Source: JANOGU01 sp964499865
GTDB taxonomy: Bacteria; Pseudomonadota; Alphaproteobacteria; Rhodobacterales; Rhodobacteraceae
DNA length: 18,077 nt
Direction of reading: 5' to 3'
NCBI GenBank assembly: GCA_964499865.1
Contig: CAZCPY010000061.1
Location: 1-18,077 of the forward strand
Shown here: in pieces, positions 1 to 7,547 of the stretch
How positions within the stretch are numbered: the stretch's first letter is position 1
Layout: every line of letters starts with the position of its first letter
Notes under the pieces: model-generated
Database searches by the model: none
Told to the model about the DNA's origin: nothing
Seen by the model: only the letters and a program-made list of their open reading frames with translations
Position numbers and translations under genes: made by a program

Positions 1-64
1 CGCGCAGCGTTGAGGTCGCTGTTCCTTAACCGGAGTGAAAGTTCGAGTCTTTTCAACCGCACCA
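1..64 (+). tRNA. tRNA-Leu(GAG), 5' end cut off by the window edge
   Basis: The first 64 bases fold as the 3' part of a class II tRNA. The anticodon stem is CAGCG (5-9) with CGCTG (17-21), and the loop TTGAGGT (10-16) holds anticodon GAG at 12-14, which reads leucine CTC/CTT codons. A long variable arm follows (22-36, TCC pairing with GGA). The T arm is GAAAG-TTCGAGT-CTTTT (37-53, closing G-T wobble), then the acceptor 3' strand CAACCGC (54-60), discriminator A and an encoded CCA (62-64). The long variable arm and GAG anticodon identify tRNA-Leu. The acceptor 5' strand and D arm lie outside the window. Confidence 0.93.
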
Positions 65-73
65 AGGTTTCAG

Positions 74-103
74 GGGCGCCCCGCCGCGGGCGCCCTTTGC
101 TTT
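74..103 (+). terminator. Intrinsic terminator of the tRNA-Leu gene
   Basis: An 8-bp perfect stem, GGGCGCCC at 74-81 with GGGCGCCC at 88-95 and a 6-nt loop, is followed directly by TTTGCTTTG. It begins 10 nt after the CCA end, which fits a rho-independent terminator for the tRNA transcript and separates it from the ABC operon. Confidence 0.75.
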
Positions 104-193
104 GTCCGAAGCCCGGAACGCGTCAGCCGGCGCGCCGTCCTGCCCATGCCTTGGGCATTTGCCCCGGCGTCGGGCAGTCGCGCCAGCTTCCTG

Positions 194-222
194 TTGCATT
201 GACCCCGGCCATCCGGTTTAGT
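194..222 (+). promoter_or_regulatory. Candidate sigma-70 promoter of the ABC importer operon
   Basis: TTGCAT (194-199) and TTTAGT (217-222) are separated by 17 nt and lie about 50 nt upstream of the ATPase start. Three of six and four of six bases match the -35 and -10 consensus. An alternative -35, TTGACC at 199-204, overlaps but has no good -10 partner. The rest of the 104-273 gap shows a small TGCCC/GGGCA inverted repeat (141-157) and no gene. This is a motif match only. Confidence 0.35.
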
Positions 223-273
223 CCCGCCCCAGCGAGAACGGGATATCCGCCGGACCACGGGGAGACGTTGCAC

Positions 274-1377
274 TTGGCCAGGGACACCCGGGCAGACGGC
301 TATGTCGTCTTCGATCGCGTGCAGAAAAGCTATGACGGCGTGACGCTCGTCGTAAAAGACCTCAACCTCTCGATCGGCAAGGGCGAGTTCCTGACGATGC
401 TGGGCCCTTCCGGGTCCGGCAAGACAACCTGCCTGATGATGCTGGCGGGGTTCGAGACGGCGACGCATGGCGAAATCCTGCTGGACGGCCGCCCGATCAA
501 CCAGGTGCCGCCGGAAAAGCGCGGCATCGGCATGGTGTTCCAGAACTACGCGCTGTTCCCGCACATGACGGTGGGCGAGAATCTCGCCTTTCCGCTCGAG
601 GTGCGCGGCATGGGCCGCGACGCGCGCGAGGCCAAGATCAGGCGCGCGCTCGACATGGTGCAGATGGGCGCCTTCGTCAGCCGCCGCCCGGCGCAGCTGT
701 CGGGCGGCCAGCAGCAGCGCATCGCGCTGGCCCGCGCGCTGGTCTTCGATCCGGCGCTGGTGCTGATGGACGAACCGCTCGGCGCGCTCGACAAGCAGTT
801 GCGCGAGCACATGCAGTTCGAGATCAAGCACCTGCACGACAGCCTGGGGATCACGGTGGTCTACGTCACCCACGACCAGGGCGAGGCGCTGACGATGAGC
901 GACCGCGTGGCGGTGTTCAACGACGGGGTGATCCAGCAGCTTGCGCCTCCGGCCGAGCTTTACGAGGCCCCCCAGAACAGCTTTGTCGCGCAGTTCATCG
1001 GCGAGAACAACAAGCTGTCCGGGACGCTGGAGGACATCGCGGGCGGCCGTGCGCTGGTGCGGCTGCCGACGGGCGAGCTGATCGACGCCACGCCCGTCAA
1101 CGTGAAGGACAAGGGGCAGCAGACGCTGGTGTCGATCCGCCCCGAGCGGGTGGAATGGCAGCCCGAACGCCTGCCGTCCGACGCCCACACGATCGACGCC
1201 GAGGTGCTGGAATTCATCTACATGGGCGACCTGTTCCGCACCCGCCTGCGGGTGGCGGGCAGCGACGATTTCGTCATCAAGTCGCGCAACGCGCAGGGTG
1301 CCCGGCGGCTGGCCCCCGGCGAAAGGATACGGATCGGCTGGGCGCCCGCGGACGCCCGCGCGCTCGATCCGGTGTGA
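274..1377 (+). CDS. ABC transporter ATP-binding protein, spermidine/putrescine (PotA-like) family
   Basis: This is the nucleotide-binding subunit that powers the importer encoded by the next three genes. Counting from the chosen start (367 aa), Walker A is GPSGSGKT at 44-51, the signature LSGGQ is at 142-146, Walker B ends in D166 with catalytic E167, and the H-loop His is H200. The last ~120 residues look like the TOBE regulatory domain of the PotA/MalK/FbpC class. The reading frame is open back into the tRNA gene, but the coding start is taken as TTG 274: GGGGAGA at 259-265 is correctly spaced for it, and homologous sequence (YVVFDRVQKSYDG) begins shortly after. TTG 268 is possible but too close to that Shine-Dalgarno site. 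Polyamine is the family's usual substrate. The real substrate cannot be read from the ATPase. Confidence 0.93.
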   Translation: MARDTRADGYVVFDRVQKSYDGVTLVVKDLNLSIGKGEFLTMLGPSGSGKTTCLMMLAGFETATHGEILLDGRPINQVPPEKRGIGMVFQNYALFPHMTVGENLAFPLEVRGMGRDAREAKIRRALDMVQMGAFVSRRPAQLSGGQQQRIALARALVFDPALVLMDEPLGALDKQLREHMQFEIKHLHDSLGITVVYVTHDQGEALTMSDRVAVFNDGVIQQLAPPAELYEAPQNSFVAQFIGENNKLSGTLEDIAGGRALVRLPTGELIDATPVNVKDKGQQTLVSIRPERVEWQPERLPSDAHTIDAEVLEFIYMGDLFRTRLRVAGSDDFVIKSRNAQGARRLAPGERIRIGWAPADARALDPV

Positions 1378-1405
1378 ACGACCTTCAACCAACAGGGAGA
1401 CTGCA

Positions 1406-2476
1406 ATGAAAAGACTGCTCATCCTGTCCACCGTCCTGTCCGGACTTGCCTTCTCGGCGGCCGCGCAGGAAGTGGTGGTCATGTCCTGGGGCGGCGCCTA
1501 CGGCGCGGCCCAGACCGAGGGGCACCTGAAGCCCTTTACCGCCGCGACCGGCATCAAGACCACGATGGTCGACAGCGACAACCCCGCCACCCCGATCAAG
1601 GCGATGGTCGAGGCGGGCAACGTCACCGTCGATGTGGCGAGCCTCGAGTATGCCGACGCGATCCGGCTCTGCGACGAGGGCCTGCTCGAAACCGTCGACA
1701 TCAACGCCCTGCCGCCCGGGTCCGACGGCACCCCCGCCGCCGAAGACTTCCTGCCGGGCGCCGTGACCGACTGCGGCGTGTCGACCGACATCTGGGCCAC
1801 GGTCTTCGCCTATGACACGTCCAAGCTGCCCCAAGGCCCGACGACCGCGGCCGATTTCTTCGACCTGGCCAAGTTCCCGGGCAAGCGCGGCATGCGCAAG
1901 GGCGCCAAGGCGGTGCTGGAATTCGCGCTGATGGCCGATGGCGTGCCCGCGGCCGATGTCTATTCGCTGCTCGCGACCCCCGAGGGCGTGGACCGCGCCT
2001 TCGCCAAGCTCGACACGATCAAGTCGGACATCGTCTGGTGGGAAGCCGGCGCGCAGCCGCCGCAGCTGCTGGCCGATGGCGAAGTGGTGATGACGACCGC
2101 CTACAACGGCCGCATCTTCAACGCCGCGATGGCCGAGGCCAAGCCGTTCCAGATCGTCTGGGACGGCCAGATCTACGAGAACGAGATGTACGCCATCCCG
2201 AAGGGCGCGCCGAACAAGGACGCGGCCATGGAGTTCATCAAGTTCGCCACCTCGACCGAGGGCCTGCGCGCCCAGGCGCAGTGGATCAGCTACGGTCCGG
2301 CGCGGAAGTCCGCGTTCCTCGAGCCGCTGATCTTCAACGACGGCAAGACCGAGATGGCCCCGCACCTGCCGACGGCGCCCGCGAACCTGGCCAATGCGCT
2401 TGAATCGAACTTCGAGTTCTGGGTCGACCGGGACGCGGAACTGAACGAGCGGTTCAACGCCTGGCTGCTGCAGTGA
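1406..2476 (+). CDS. Periplasmic substrate-binding protein of a polyamine-type ABC importer (PotD/PotF-like)
   Basis: This 356-aa protein captures the ligand in the periplasm and delivers it to the permeases. The N-terminus is a signal peptide (MKRLLILSTVLSGLAFSAAA) with likely cleavage after A20. The mature start VVVMSWGGAYGAAQ is typical of the spermidine/putrescine-binding branch of family 1 solute-binding proteins (COG0687). W and Y residues expected in a cationic-ligand pocket are present (IWATVFAYD, SDIVWWEAGAQ, TTAYNGR), but I cannot assign the specific ligand; polyamines or related amino compounds are plausible. The start at ATG 1406 is supported by AGGGAGA at 1394-1400. It lies 28 nt after the ATPase gene. 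A strong hairpin follows the stop, so this gene is probably expressed more highly than the permeases, as is usual for binding proteins. Confidence 0.92.
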   Translation: MKRLLILSTVLSGLAFSAAAQEVVVMSWGGAYGAAQTEGHLKPFTAATGIKTTMVDSDNPATPIKAMVEAGNVTVDVASLEYADAIRLCDEGLLETVDINALPPGSDGTPAAEDFLPGAVTDCGVSTDIWATVFAYDTSKLPQGPTTAADFFDLAKFPGKRGMRKGAKAVLEFALMADGVPAADVYSLLATPEGVDRAFAKLDTIKSDIVWWEAGAQPPQLLADGEVVMTTAYNGRIFNAAMAEAKPFQIVWDGQIYENEMYAIPKGAPNKDAAMEFIKFATSTEGLRAQAQWISYGPARKSAFLEPLIFNDGKTEMAPHLPTAPANLANALESNFEFWVDRDAELNERFNAWLLQ

Positions 2477-2482
2477 CCTGAA

Positions 2483-2518
2483 CGGACCCCCCGGGCCGAT
2501 CGCGGCCCGGGGGGTCCG
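2483..2518 (+). terminator. Perfect 15-bp hairpin between binding-protein and permease genes (partial terminator / mRNA stabiliser)
   Basis: CGGACCCCCCGGGCC (2483-2497) and GGCCCGGGGGGTCCG (2504-2518) are exact reverse complements around a 6-nt loop. The stem starts 6 nt after the binding-protein stop and is followed by CCTTTCC rather than a clean T run. In import operons such intergenic hairpins often protect the upstream mRNA or cause partial termination, raising binding protein over permease. That role is inferred here. The permease ATG follows 21 nt later with no clear Shine-Dalgarno site. Confidence 0.8.
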
Positions 2519-2539
2519 CCTTTCCATCCGGGTCCGTCC

Positions 2540-3784
2540 ATGTCCGATGCCACCGCCCTTCTGACGACCGCCGACGGCAGACCGCTCAAGGCCGCACTGG
2601 CGCGGTCGCAGGCGCGGGCGCGGCGGCGGGCGCTGTATCTGGTGCTGCCGCTTCTCCTGTTCATCCTGGTCAGTTTCATCCTGCCCATCGGACAGATGCT
2701 GACGCGGTCGGTGGCGAACGACCAGTTCGCCGCCAATGCCCCCGCGCTCGGCGCCTGGTTTGCCGCCTACGACGGCCCGCCCGACGAGGCCGCCTTTGCC
2801 GCGCTGGCCACCGACCTCCAGGCCGCGCAGGCGGCGAGGACCATCGGCGCGCTCGGCACCCGCATCAACTATGACGTGCCGGGCACGCGGTCGCTGTTCA
2901 CCTCGACCGGCCGCAGGGCGCGCGACCTTGCCCCGCCGTTCCGCGAGGCGCTGCTGGCAATCAACCCCGACTGGGGCCGCGCCGACCTGTGGGCGGCGAT
3001 GCGGAACGCATCCGACCCGCTGACGGCGAATTTCTACCGGGCCGCGATGGACCGCAAGCTGACCGGCGACGGCGTCTACGCCCCCGCGCCGGAGAACGAG
3101 CGCATCTACCTGACCCTGTTCGCCCGCACCTTCGCGCTGTCGGCGGCGATCACCGTCCTGTGCCTTGTCCTGGGCTTTCCGGTCGCGCACCTTCTGGCGA
3201 CGCTGCCGCTGCGCTGGTCCAACCTCTTGATGATCCTCGTCCTGCTGCCGTTCTGGACGGCGCTGCTGGTGCGCACCACGGCCTGGATCGCGCTGTTGCA
3301 GAACCAGGGCATCATCAACGACACGCTCGTCGCCCTGGGCCTGATCGGCGAGGACGGGCGGCTGCAGATGATCAACAACCAGACCGGCACGGTCATCGCC
3401 ATGACGCACATCCTCCTGCCGTTCATGATCCTGCCCCTGTATTCGGTGATGAAGACGATCCCGCCGTCCTACGCCCGCGCCGCCCGATCCCTGGGCGCCA
3501 CAAGCTGGACCACCTTCCGCAGGGTCTACCTGCCGCAGACCGTCCCCGGTATCGGGGCGGGCGCCATTCTCGTCTTCATCCTGGCGGTCGGCTACTACAT
3601 CACGCCCGCGCTGGTCGGCGGGGCGTCGGGCACGCTGATCTCGAACCAGATCGCGTTCCACATGGAAGACACCTTCAACTGGTCGCTGGCCGCCGCGCTG
3701 GCCTCGATGCTGCTGGGGTCGGTGCTGGTGCTGTACTGGGTCTACGACCGCGTCGTCGGCATCGACAACATCAAGCTGGGGTAG
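2540..3784 (+). CDS. ABC transporter permease, PotB-like
   Basis: This 414-aa inner-membrane permease forms half of the translocation channel. The first membrane segment is at about 32-52 (VLPLLLFILVSFILPIG). A long, mostly hydrophilic stretch of about 140 residues follows, predicted periplasmic, and then a cluster of further segments from about 193 onward (FALSAAITVLCLVLGFPVA and others). The ATPase-contacting EAA loop is visible at about 311-337 (ARAARSLGATSWTTFRRVYL, ending in ...PQTVPG). PotB-type permeases are often nearer 280-300 aa, and the excess here lies in the first periplasmic loop. The start ATG 2540 has only a weak ribosome-binding site, so translation may rely on local structure or coupling. 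The next permease gene begins 4 nt after the stop. Confidence 0.9.
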   Translation: MSDATALLTTADGRPLKAALARSQARARRRALYLVLPLLLFILVSFILPIGQMLTRSVANDQFAANAPALGAWFAAYDGPPDEAAFAALATDLQAAQAARTIGALGTRINYDVPGTRSLFTSTGRRARDLAPPFREALLAINPDWGRADLWAAMRNASDPLTANFYRAAMDRKLTGDGVYAPAPENERIYLTLFARTFALSAAITVLCLVLGFPVAHLLATLPLRWSNLLMILVLLPFWTALLVRTTAWIALLQNQGIINDTLVALGLIGEDGRLQMINNQTGTVIAMTHILLPFMILPLYSVMKTIPPSYARAARSLGATSWTTFRRVYLPQTVPGIGAGAILVFILAVGYYITPALVGGASGTLISNQIAFHMEDTFNWSLAAALASMLLGSVLVLYWVYDRVVGIDNIKLG

Positions 3785-3788
3785 GGCG

Positions 3789-4733
3789 ATGAAGCTGCCG
3801 GTCTACGCCACCCCGCTGGAGCGTGTCTGGGCCTGGACCTACCGGGCCGTCTGCGTGGCGATCTTCGTCTTCCTGATCGCGCCGATTCTGATCGTCATCC
3901 CGCTGTCCTTCAACGCCGAACCCTACTTCACCTTCACCGAGAAGATGCTGTCGCTCGACCCCGAGGGCTACAGCCTGCGCTGGTACGACAACCTGATGAC
4001 CTTCGGCATGCAGGCGCCCGAGGCGGTGCGCGACGGCGCCTGGTGGGCAGATTTCTGGCAGAATTCGACCTGGCTGCGGGCGGCGAAGAATTCGCTGATC
4101 ATCGGCGTGTTCTCGACCCTGCTCGCCACCACGCTGGGCACGCTGGCGGCGCTGGGCCTGGCGCGGCCCGAGATGCCGTATCGCAAGGCGGTGATGGCGA
4201 TCCTGATCTCGCCGATGATCGTGCCCGTGATCATCGTGGCGACGGGGCTGTTCTTCTTCTATTCCAACCCCTGCGCGATCATCTCGGACGAACCCGTCTG
4301 CGGCCGCCTGACCGGCACCTACACGGGCGTGATCCTGGCCCATGCCACGCTGGGGATCCCCTTTGTCATCATCACCGTGACCGCCACGCTGATGAGTTTC
4401 GACCGGTCCCTGCTGCGCGCTTCGGCCAGCCTTGGGGCCGGGCCGATGCGCACCTTCTTCAAGGTGCAGATGCCGCTGATCCTGCCGGGCGTGGTGTCGG
4501 GCGCGCTGTTCGCCTTCGTCACCTCCTTCGACGAGGTGGTGGTGGTGCTGTTCATCGGTGACTACACGCAGCAGACCATCCCGCGGCAGATGTGGAACGG
4601 CATCCGCGAGCAGATTTCGCCGTCGATCCTGGCCGTGGCGACGATCCTCGTCGTCGTCTCGATCGCGCTTCTGACCACGGTCGAGCTTCTGCGCCGCCGG
4701 TCCGAACGCCTGCGCGGCCTGTCGCCGGGGTAA
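3789..4733 (+). CDS. ABC transporter permease, PotC-like
   Basis: This 314-aa protein is the second channel subunit of the polyamine-type importer. It has a first membrane segment near residues 20-40 (AIFVFLIAPILIVIPLSFNA), a periplasmic loop of about 50 residues, and then five more hydrophobic segments. The EAA loop is LRASASLGAGPMRTFFKVQM followed by PLILPG. The final 15 residues are basic (LLRRRSERLRG), in keeping with a cytoplasmic C-terminus. The ATG follows the upstream permease stop by 4 nt (GTAGGGCG ATG), so the pair should be translationally coupled. No terminator is visible after its stop, and holB begins 49 nt later, so read-through into the housekeeping operon is possible. Confidence 0.92.
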   Translation: MKLPVYATPLERVWAWTYRAVCVAIFVFLIAPILIVIPLSFNAEPYFTFTEKMLSLDPEGYSLRWYDNLMTFGMQAPEAVRDGAWWADFWQNSTWLRAAKNSLIIGVFSTLLATTLGTLAALGLARPEMPYRKAVMAILISPMIVPVIIVATGLFFFYSNPCAIISDEPVCGRLTGTYTGVILAHATLGIPFVIITVTATLMSFDRSLLRASASLGAGPMRTFFKVQMPLILPGVVSGALFAFVTSFDEVVVVLFIGDYTQQTIPRQMWNGIREQISPSILAVATILVVVSIALLTTVELLRRRSERLRGLSPG

Positions 4734-4782
4734 GACCCCGACCCGCTTGCCCGCGCAGGCCCGCCCGTGGCACGAGGGTCGC

Positions 4783-5916
4783 ATGGCGCGCGCCCCCCAG
4801 ACCGACCTGCCCGAGCCCGACCGCAGCGAGGGCACGCCCCATCCGCGCCATGCCGCGCGGCTGTTCGGGCAGGCCGAGGCCGAGGCGGCCTTCCTGGCCG
4901 CCTGGACTTCGGGCCGGATGCACCATGCCTGGCTGCTGGCGGGTCCGCGGGGCGTGGGCAAGGCCACCTTCGCCTGGCGCGCCGCCCGCTTCCTGCTGAC
5001 GGCCGAGGAACCCGGCGGCCTGTTCGCCCCGCCGCCGCCCCTGACGCTCGACGCGCCGCAGGGCCATCCCGCGCTGGCGCGCATCGCCGCACTGGGCGAG
5101 CCGCGGCTGCACCTGGTGCGCCGCGGCCCGACCGACGACGGCAAGGCGCTGTCGCAGGTCATCACCGTGGGCGTGGTGGCCAGGCTGCGCGAGTTCCTGC
5201 ACCTGACGGCGGCCGATGGCGGCTGGCGCGTGGTGATCCTGGATGCGGCCGACGACCTGAACCCCTCGGCCGCCAACGCCATCCTCAAGCTGCTGGAGGA
5301 GCCGCCCCGCCGCGTCGTCTTCCTGATCGTCGCGCACCGCCCGGCGCGCCTTCTGGCCACGATCCGGTCGCGCTGCCGGACCCTGCCCTTCGCGCCACTG
5401 GCGCCGCAGGCGCTGGCCGATGCGCTGGCGCAGGCGGGACTGGACAGCCCCGACCCGCAGGCGCTGGCGGCGCTGGCGGCGGGGTCGGCGGGGGCGGCGG
5501 CGCGGCTGGTGGCGGGCGGGGGGCCTGCGCATTACGCCGACCTTCTGGCCGTGCTGGCCCGCGGCTTCGACAGGTCGCGCGCGCTGGCGCTGGCCGACAG
5601 TGTGGCCGGGCGGGGGGCCGAGGGGCGGTTCGACCTGGTGCTGGCGCTGGCCGACAGCCTGCTGGCCCGCCTCGCCCGCCACGGCGCCACCGGCAGCGCG
5701 GGGGCCGAGGCCGCACCCGGCGAGGCCGCGCTGCTGGCCCGCCTTTCACCCGACGCGCGGGCGGCGCGGGAGTGGGCCGACCTTGCCGCCGCGCTGACCG
5801 ACCGGGCGCGCCGCGGCCGGGCGCTGAACCTTGACGCCGCCACGCTTTGCCTCGATATGCTGCTGCGCATCGGCGAGACGGCCGGGCGCCTCACCGCCAG
5901 CCAGGCCGCGCGATGA
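4783..5916 (+). CDS. holB: DNA polymerase III subunit delta' (clamp-loader)
   Basis: HolB is the delta' subunit of the clamp loader that places the beta sliding clamp on DNA. The 377-aa product has an N-terminal AAA+ domain: P-loop GPRGVGKAT at 54-62, a Walker B-like VVILDAADDLNPSAANAILK, then LLEEPP and the SRC sensor/arginine-finger motif (IRSRCRTLPF). The four cysteines that bind zinc in the E. coli protein are absent between the P-loop and Walker B; I believe this is common in alphaproteobacterial delta'. ATG 4783 is chosen over TTG 4747 because GAGGG lies at 4774-4778. The stop overlaps the next start (ATGA, 5913-5916). In relatives tmk usually precedes holB; here an ABC operon does. Confidence 0.93.
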   Translation: MARAPQTDLPEPDRSEGTPHPRHAARLFGQAEAEAAFLAAWTSGRMHHAWLLAGPRGVGKATFAWRAARFLLTAEEPGGLFAPPPPLTLDAPQGHPALARIAALGEPRLHLVRRGPTDDGKALSQVITVGVVARLREFLHLTAADGGWRVVILDAADDLNPSAANAILKLLEEPPRRVVFLIVAHRPARLLATIRSRCRTLPFAPLAPQALADALAQAGLDSPDPQALAALAAGSAGAAARLVAGGGPAHYADLLAVLARGFDRSRALALADSVAGRGAEGRFDLVLALADSLLARLARHGATGSAGAEAAPGEAALLARLSPDARAAREWADLAAALTDRARRGRALNLDAATLCLDMLLRIGETAGRLTASQAAR

Positions 5917-6743
5917 TCCCCGATCAGACACCCCCGCCCGAGCCATTGCCTGACCTCGTGGACAGCCACTGTCACCTCGATTTCCCCGATTTCGCGCAGG
6001 AACTGCCCGAGGTGATCGCCCGGGCGCGGGCGGCAGGCGTGCGGCGGATGGTGACGATCTGCACCCGGCTGCGGCAGGAACCCCAGGTCCGCGCGATTGC
6101 CGAGGCGCACGCGGGCGTCTTCTACGCCTGCGGCACCCATCCGATGAGCGCGGCCGAAGAGCCCATGGCCACGGTCGAGGCGCTGGCCGCCATCGCGCGC
6201 CACCCCCTGTGCGTGGGGATCGGCGAGACCGGGCTGGACTACCACTACACCGCCGACAGCGCCGCGCGGCAGCAGGAAAGCCTGCGCGTCCACATCGCCG
6301 CGGCGCGCCTGACCGGCCTGCCGCTGGTCATCCACGCGCGCGACGCCGACGACGACATGGCGCGCATCCTGGCAGATGAGCATAGCAAAGGGCGGTTTTC
6401 CTGCGTGATGCACTGCTTCTCCTCTGGCCCGGCGCTGGCCGAGGCGGCACTGGCCCTGGGGTTCTACCTGTCGATGTCGGGCATCGCGGCCTTCCCCAGG
6501 TCGGACGCGCTGCGCGCGATTTTTGCCGCCGCGCCGCTGGACCGGATCCTGCTGGAAACGGACAGCCCCTACCTCGCCCCGCCCCCGCACCGCGGGCGGC
6601 GGAACGAGCCCGCCTATGCGGCCCACACGGCCCGCGCCGGCGCCGAGGTCTTCGGCCTGTCGTTGCCCGCCTTTGCCGCCGCCACCACCGCCAATTTCGA
6701 CCGCCTGTTCGCCAGGGCCGCGCAGGCGGCGCGGGCGGCATGA
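5913..6743 (+). CDS. TatD family metal-dependent hydrolase (YcfH-type)
   Basis: This 276-aa TIM-barrel hydrolase belongs to the TatD/YcfH family, whose members are metal-dependent nucleases or phosphodiesterases. The cellular substrate of this paralogue group is not settled. Metal ligands and signatures are all present: HCH at H19/H21 (DSHCHLD), E105 in GETGLDYHY, H141 in VIHARD, H167 in MHCFSS and D217 in LLETDSPYLAPP. The start ATG 5913 overlaps the holB stop, and its own stop overlaps the next start (ATGA at 6740-6743), giving tight coupling through three genes. A short AT-richer patch with less common codons (about 6370-6402, encoding ADEHSKGRFS) lies between two ligand motifs and looks like a small lineage-specific loop. 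Confidence 0.93.
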   Translation: MIPDQTPPPEPLPDLVDSHCHLDFPDFAQELPEVIARARAAGVRRMVTICTRLRQEPQVRAIAEAHAGVFYACGTHPMSAAEEPMATVEALAAIARHPLCVGIGETGLDYHYTADSAARQQESLRVHIAAARLTGLPLVIHARDADDDMARILADEHSKGRFSCVMHCFSSGPALAEAALALGFYLSMSGIAAFPRSDALRAIFAAAPLDRILLETDSPYLAPPPHRGRRNEPAYAAHTARAGAEVFGLSLPAFAAATTANFDRLFARAAQAARAA

Positions 6744-7540
6744 CCGGGACCCTGCGCTTCACCATCCTGGGCTGCGGGTCATCCGGCGGGGTGCCGCGCC
6801 TGGGGAACGACTGGGGCGCCTGCGACCCCGCCAACCCGAAGAACCGCCGCCGCCGCTGTTCCCTGCTGGTCGAGCGGATGACGGCGCAAGGCACCACCCG
6901 CGTGCTGATCGACACCTCGCCCGACCTGCGCGAACAGTTGCTGGATGCGGGCATCGGCACGCTGGACGCGGTGGTCTACACGCACAGCCACGCCGACCAC
7001 ATGCACGGCATCGACGACCTGCGGCAGATCGTCTTCAACATGCGGGGCCGCCTGCCCGTCCATGCCGACGCGCCGACGCAGGAGGCGCTGATGTCGCGCT
7101 TCGGCTATGCCTTCATCCAGCCGCCGGGGTCGCCCTATCCGCCGATCCTGGACCTGCACGCCATCGACGGCGAGGTCGCGGTCAGCGGCGCGGGCGGCAC
7201 GGTGCGGCTTCTGCCCTTCGTGGCCGACCACGGGCCCTCGACGGCGCTCGGCTTCCGCATCGGCGGCCTCGCCTACCTGCCCGACGCGGTGGGGCTGGAC
7301 GAGGCGGCGCTGGCGGCGCTGCGGGGGCTCGAGGTCTTCATCGTCGACGCGCTGCGCCGCAAGCCGCATCCGACGCATGCGCATCTGGCGATGACGCTGG
7401 ACTGGATCGCCCGGCTGGCACCCCGGCGGGCGGTGCTGACCAACATGCACATCGACCTGGACCATACGGCGGTCGATGCCGAAACGCCCGCCCATGTCAC
7501 CCCGGCCCATGACGGCATGGTGATCGAGCTTCCGGGCTGA
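6740..7540 (+). CDS. MBL-fold metallo-hydrolase, PhnP-like
   Basis: This 266-aa metallo-beta-lactamase-fold enzyme resembles PhnP, the phosphoribosyl cyclic phosphodiesterase branch. The core zinc motif is THSHADH with H82, H84, D86 and H87. Further likely ligands are H164 (VADHG), D182 (YLPDAV) and H237/H242 (TNMHIDLDH). The N-terminus LGCGSSGGVPRLG is characteristic of the subgroup. No phn carbon-phosphorus lyase genes are nearby, so a role in phosphonate breakdown is unlikely. In alphaproteobacteria this gene routinely follows holB and tatD, suggesting a housekeeping phosphodiester substrate, which is inference. It overlaps tatD by ATGA, and the transporter gene follows after 7 nt. Confidence 0.9.
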   Translation: MTGTLRFTILGCGSSGGVPRLGNDWGACDPANPKNRRRRCSLLVERMTAQGTTRVLIDTSPDLREQLLDAGIGTLDAVVYTHSHADHMHGIDDLRQIVFNMRGRLPVHADAPTQEALMSRFGYAFIQPPGSPYPPILDLHAIDGEVAVSGAGGTVRLLPFVADHGPSTALGFRIGGLAYLPDAVGLDEAALAALRGLEVFIVDALRRKPHPTHAHLAMTLDWIARLAPRRAVLTNMHIDLDHTAVDAETPAHVTPAHDGMVIELPG

Positions 7541-7547
7541 CGGCGCG

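Noticed and set aside
70..1482. A 470-codon antisense frame over the ATPase gene, running into the tRNA side
   Set aside because: Low-complexity Arg/His/Ala composition typical of reverse-frame shadows. The sense strand has all ABC ATPase motifs.
1385..3661. A 758-codon open frame antisense to the binding-protein and permease genes
   Set aside because: It is a high-GC shadow: Arg/Gly/Gln/His-rich with no domain, and it opposes two well-supported genes.
65..4782. tRNA-associated integrative island
   Set aside because: No integrase and no duplicated tRNA 3' end found, and the codon use of the ABC genes matches the housekeeping genes.
5413..5530. GGC/GCG-rich repetitive-looking tract in holB
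   Set aside because: It is explained by Ala/Gly/Leu codons in a GC-rich genome, with no regular period.
6740..7540. Phosphonate-utilisation (phn) context for the PhnP-like enzyme
   Set aside because: No other phn gene is present, and the holB-tatD neighbourhood is the usual housekeeping context.
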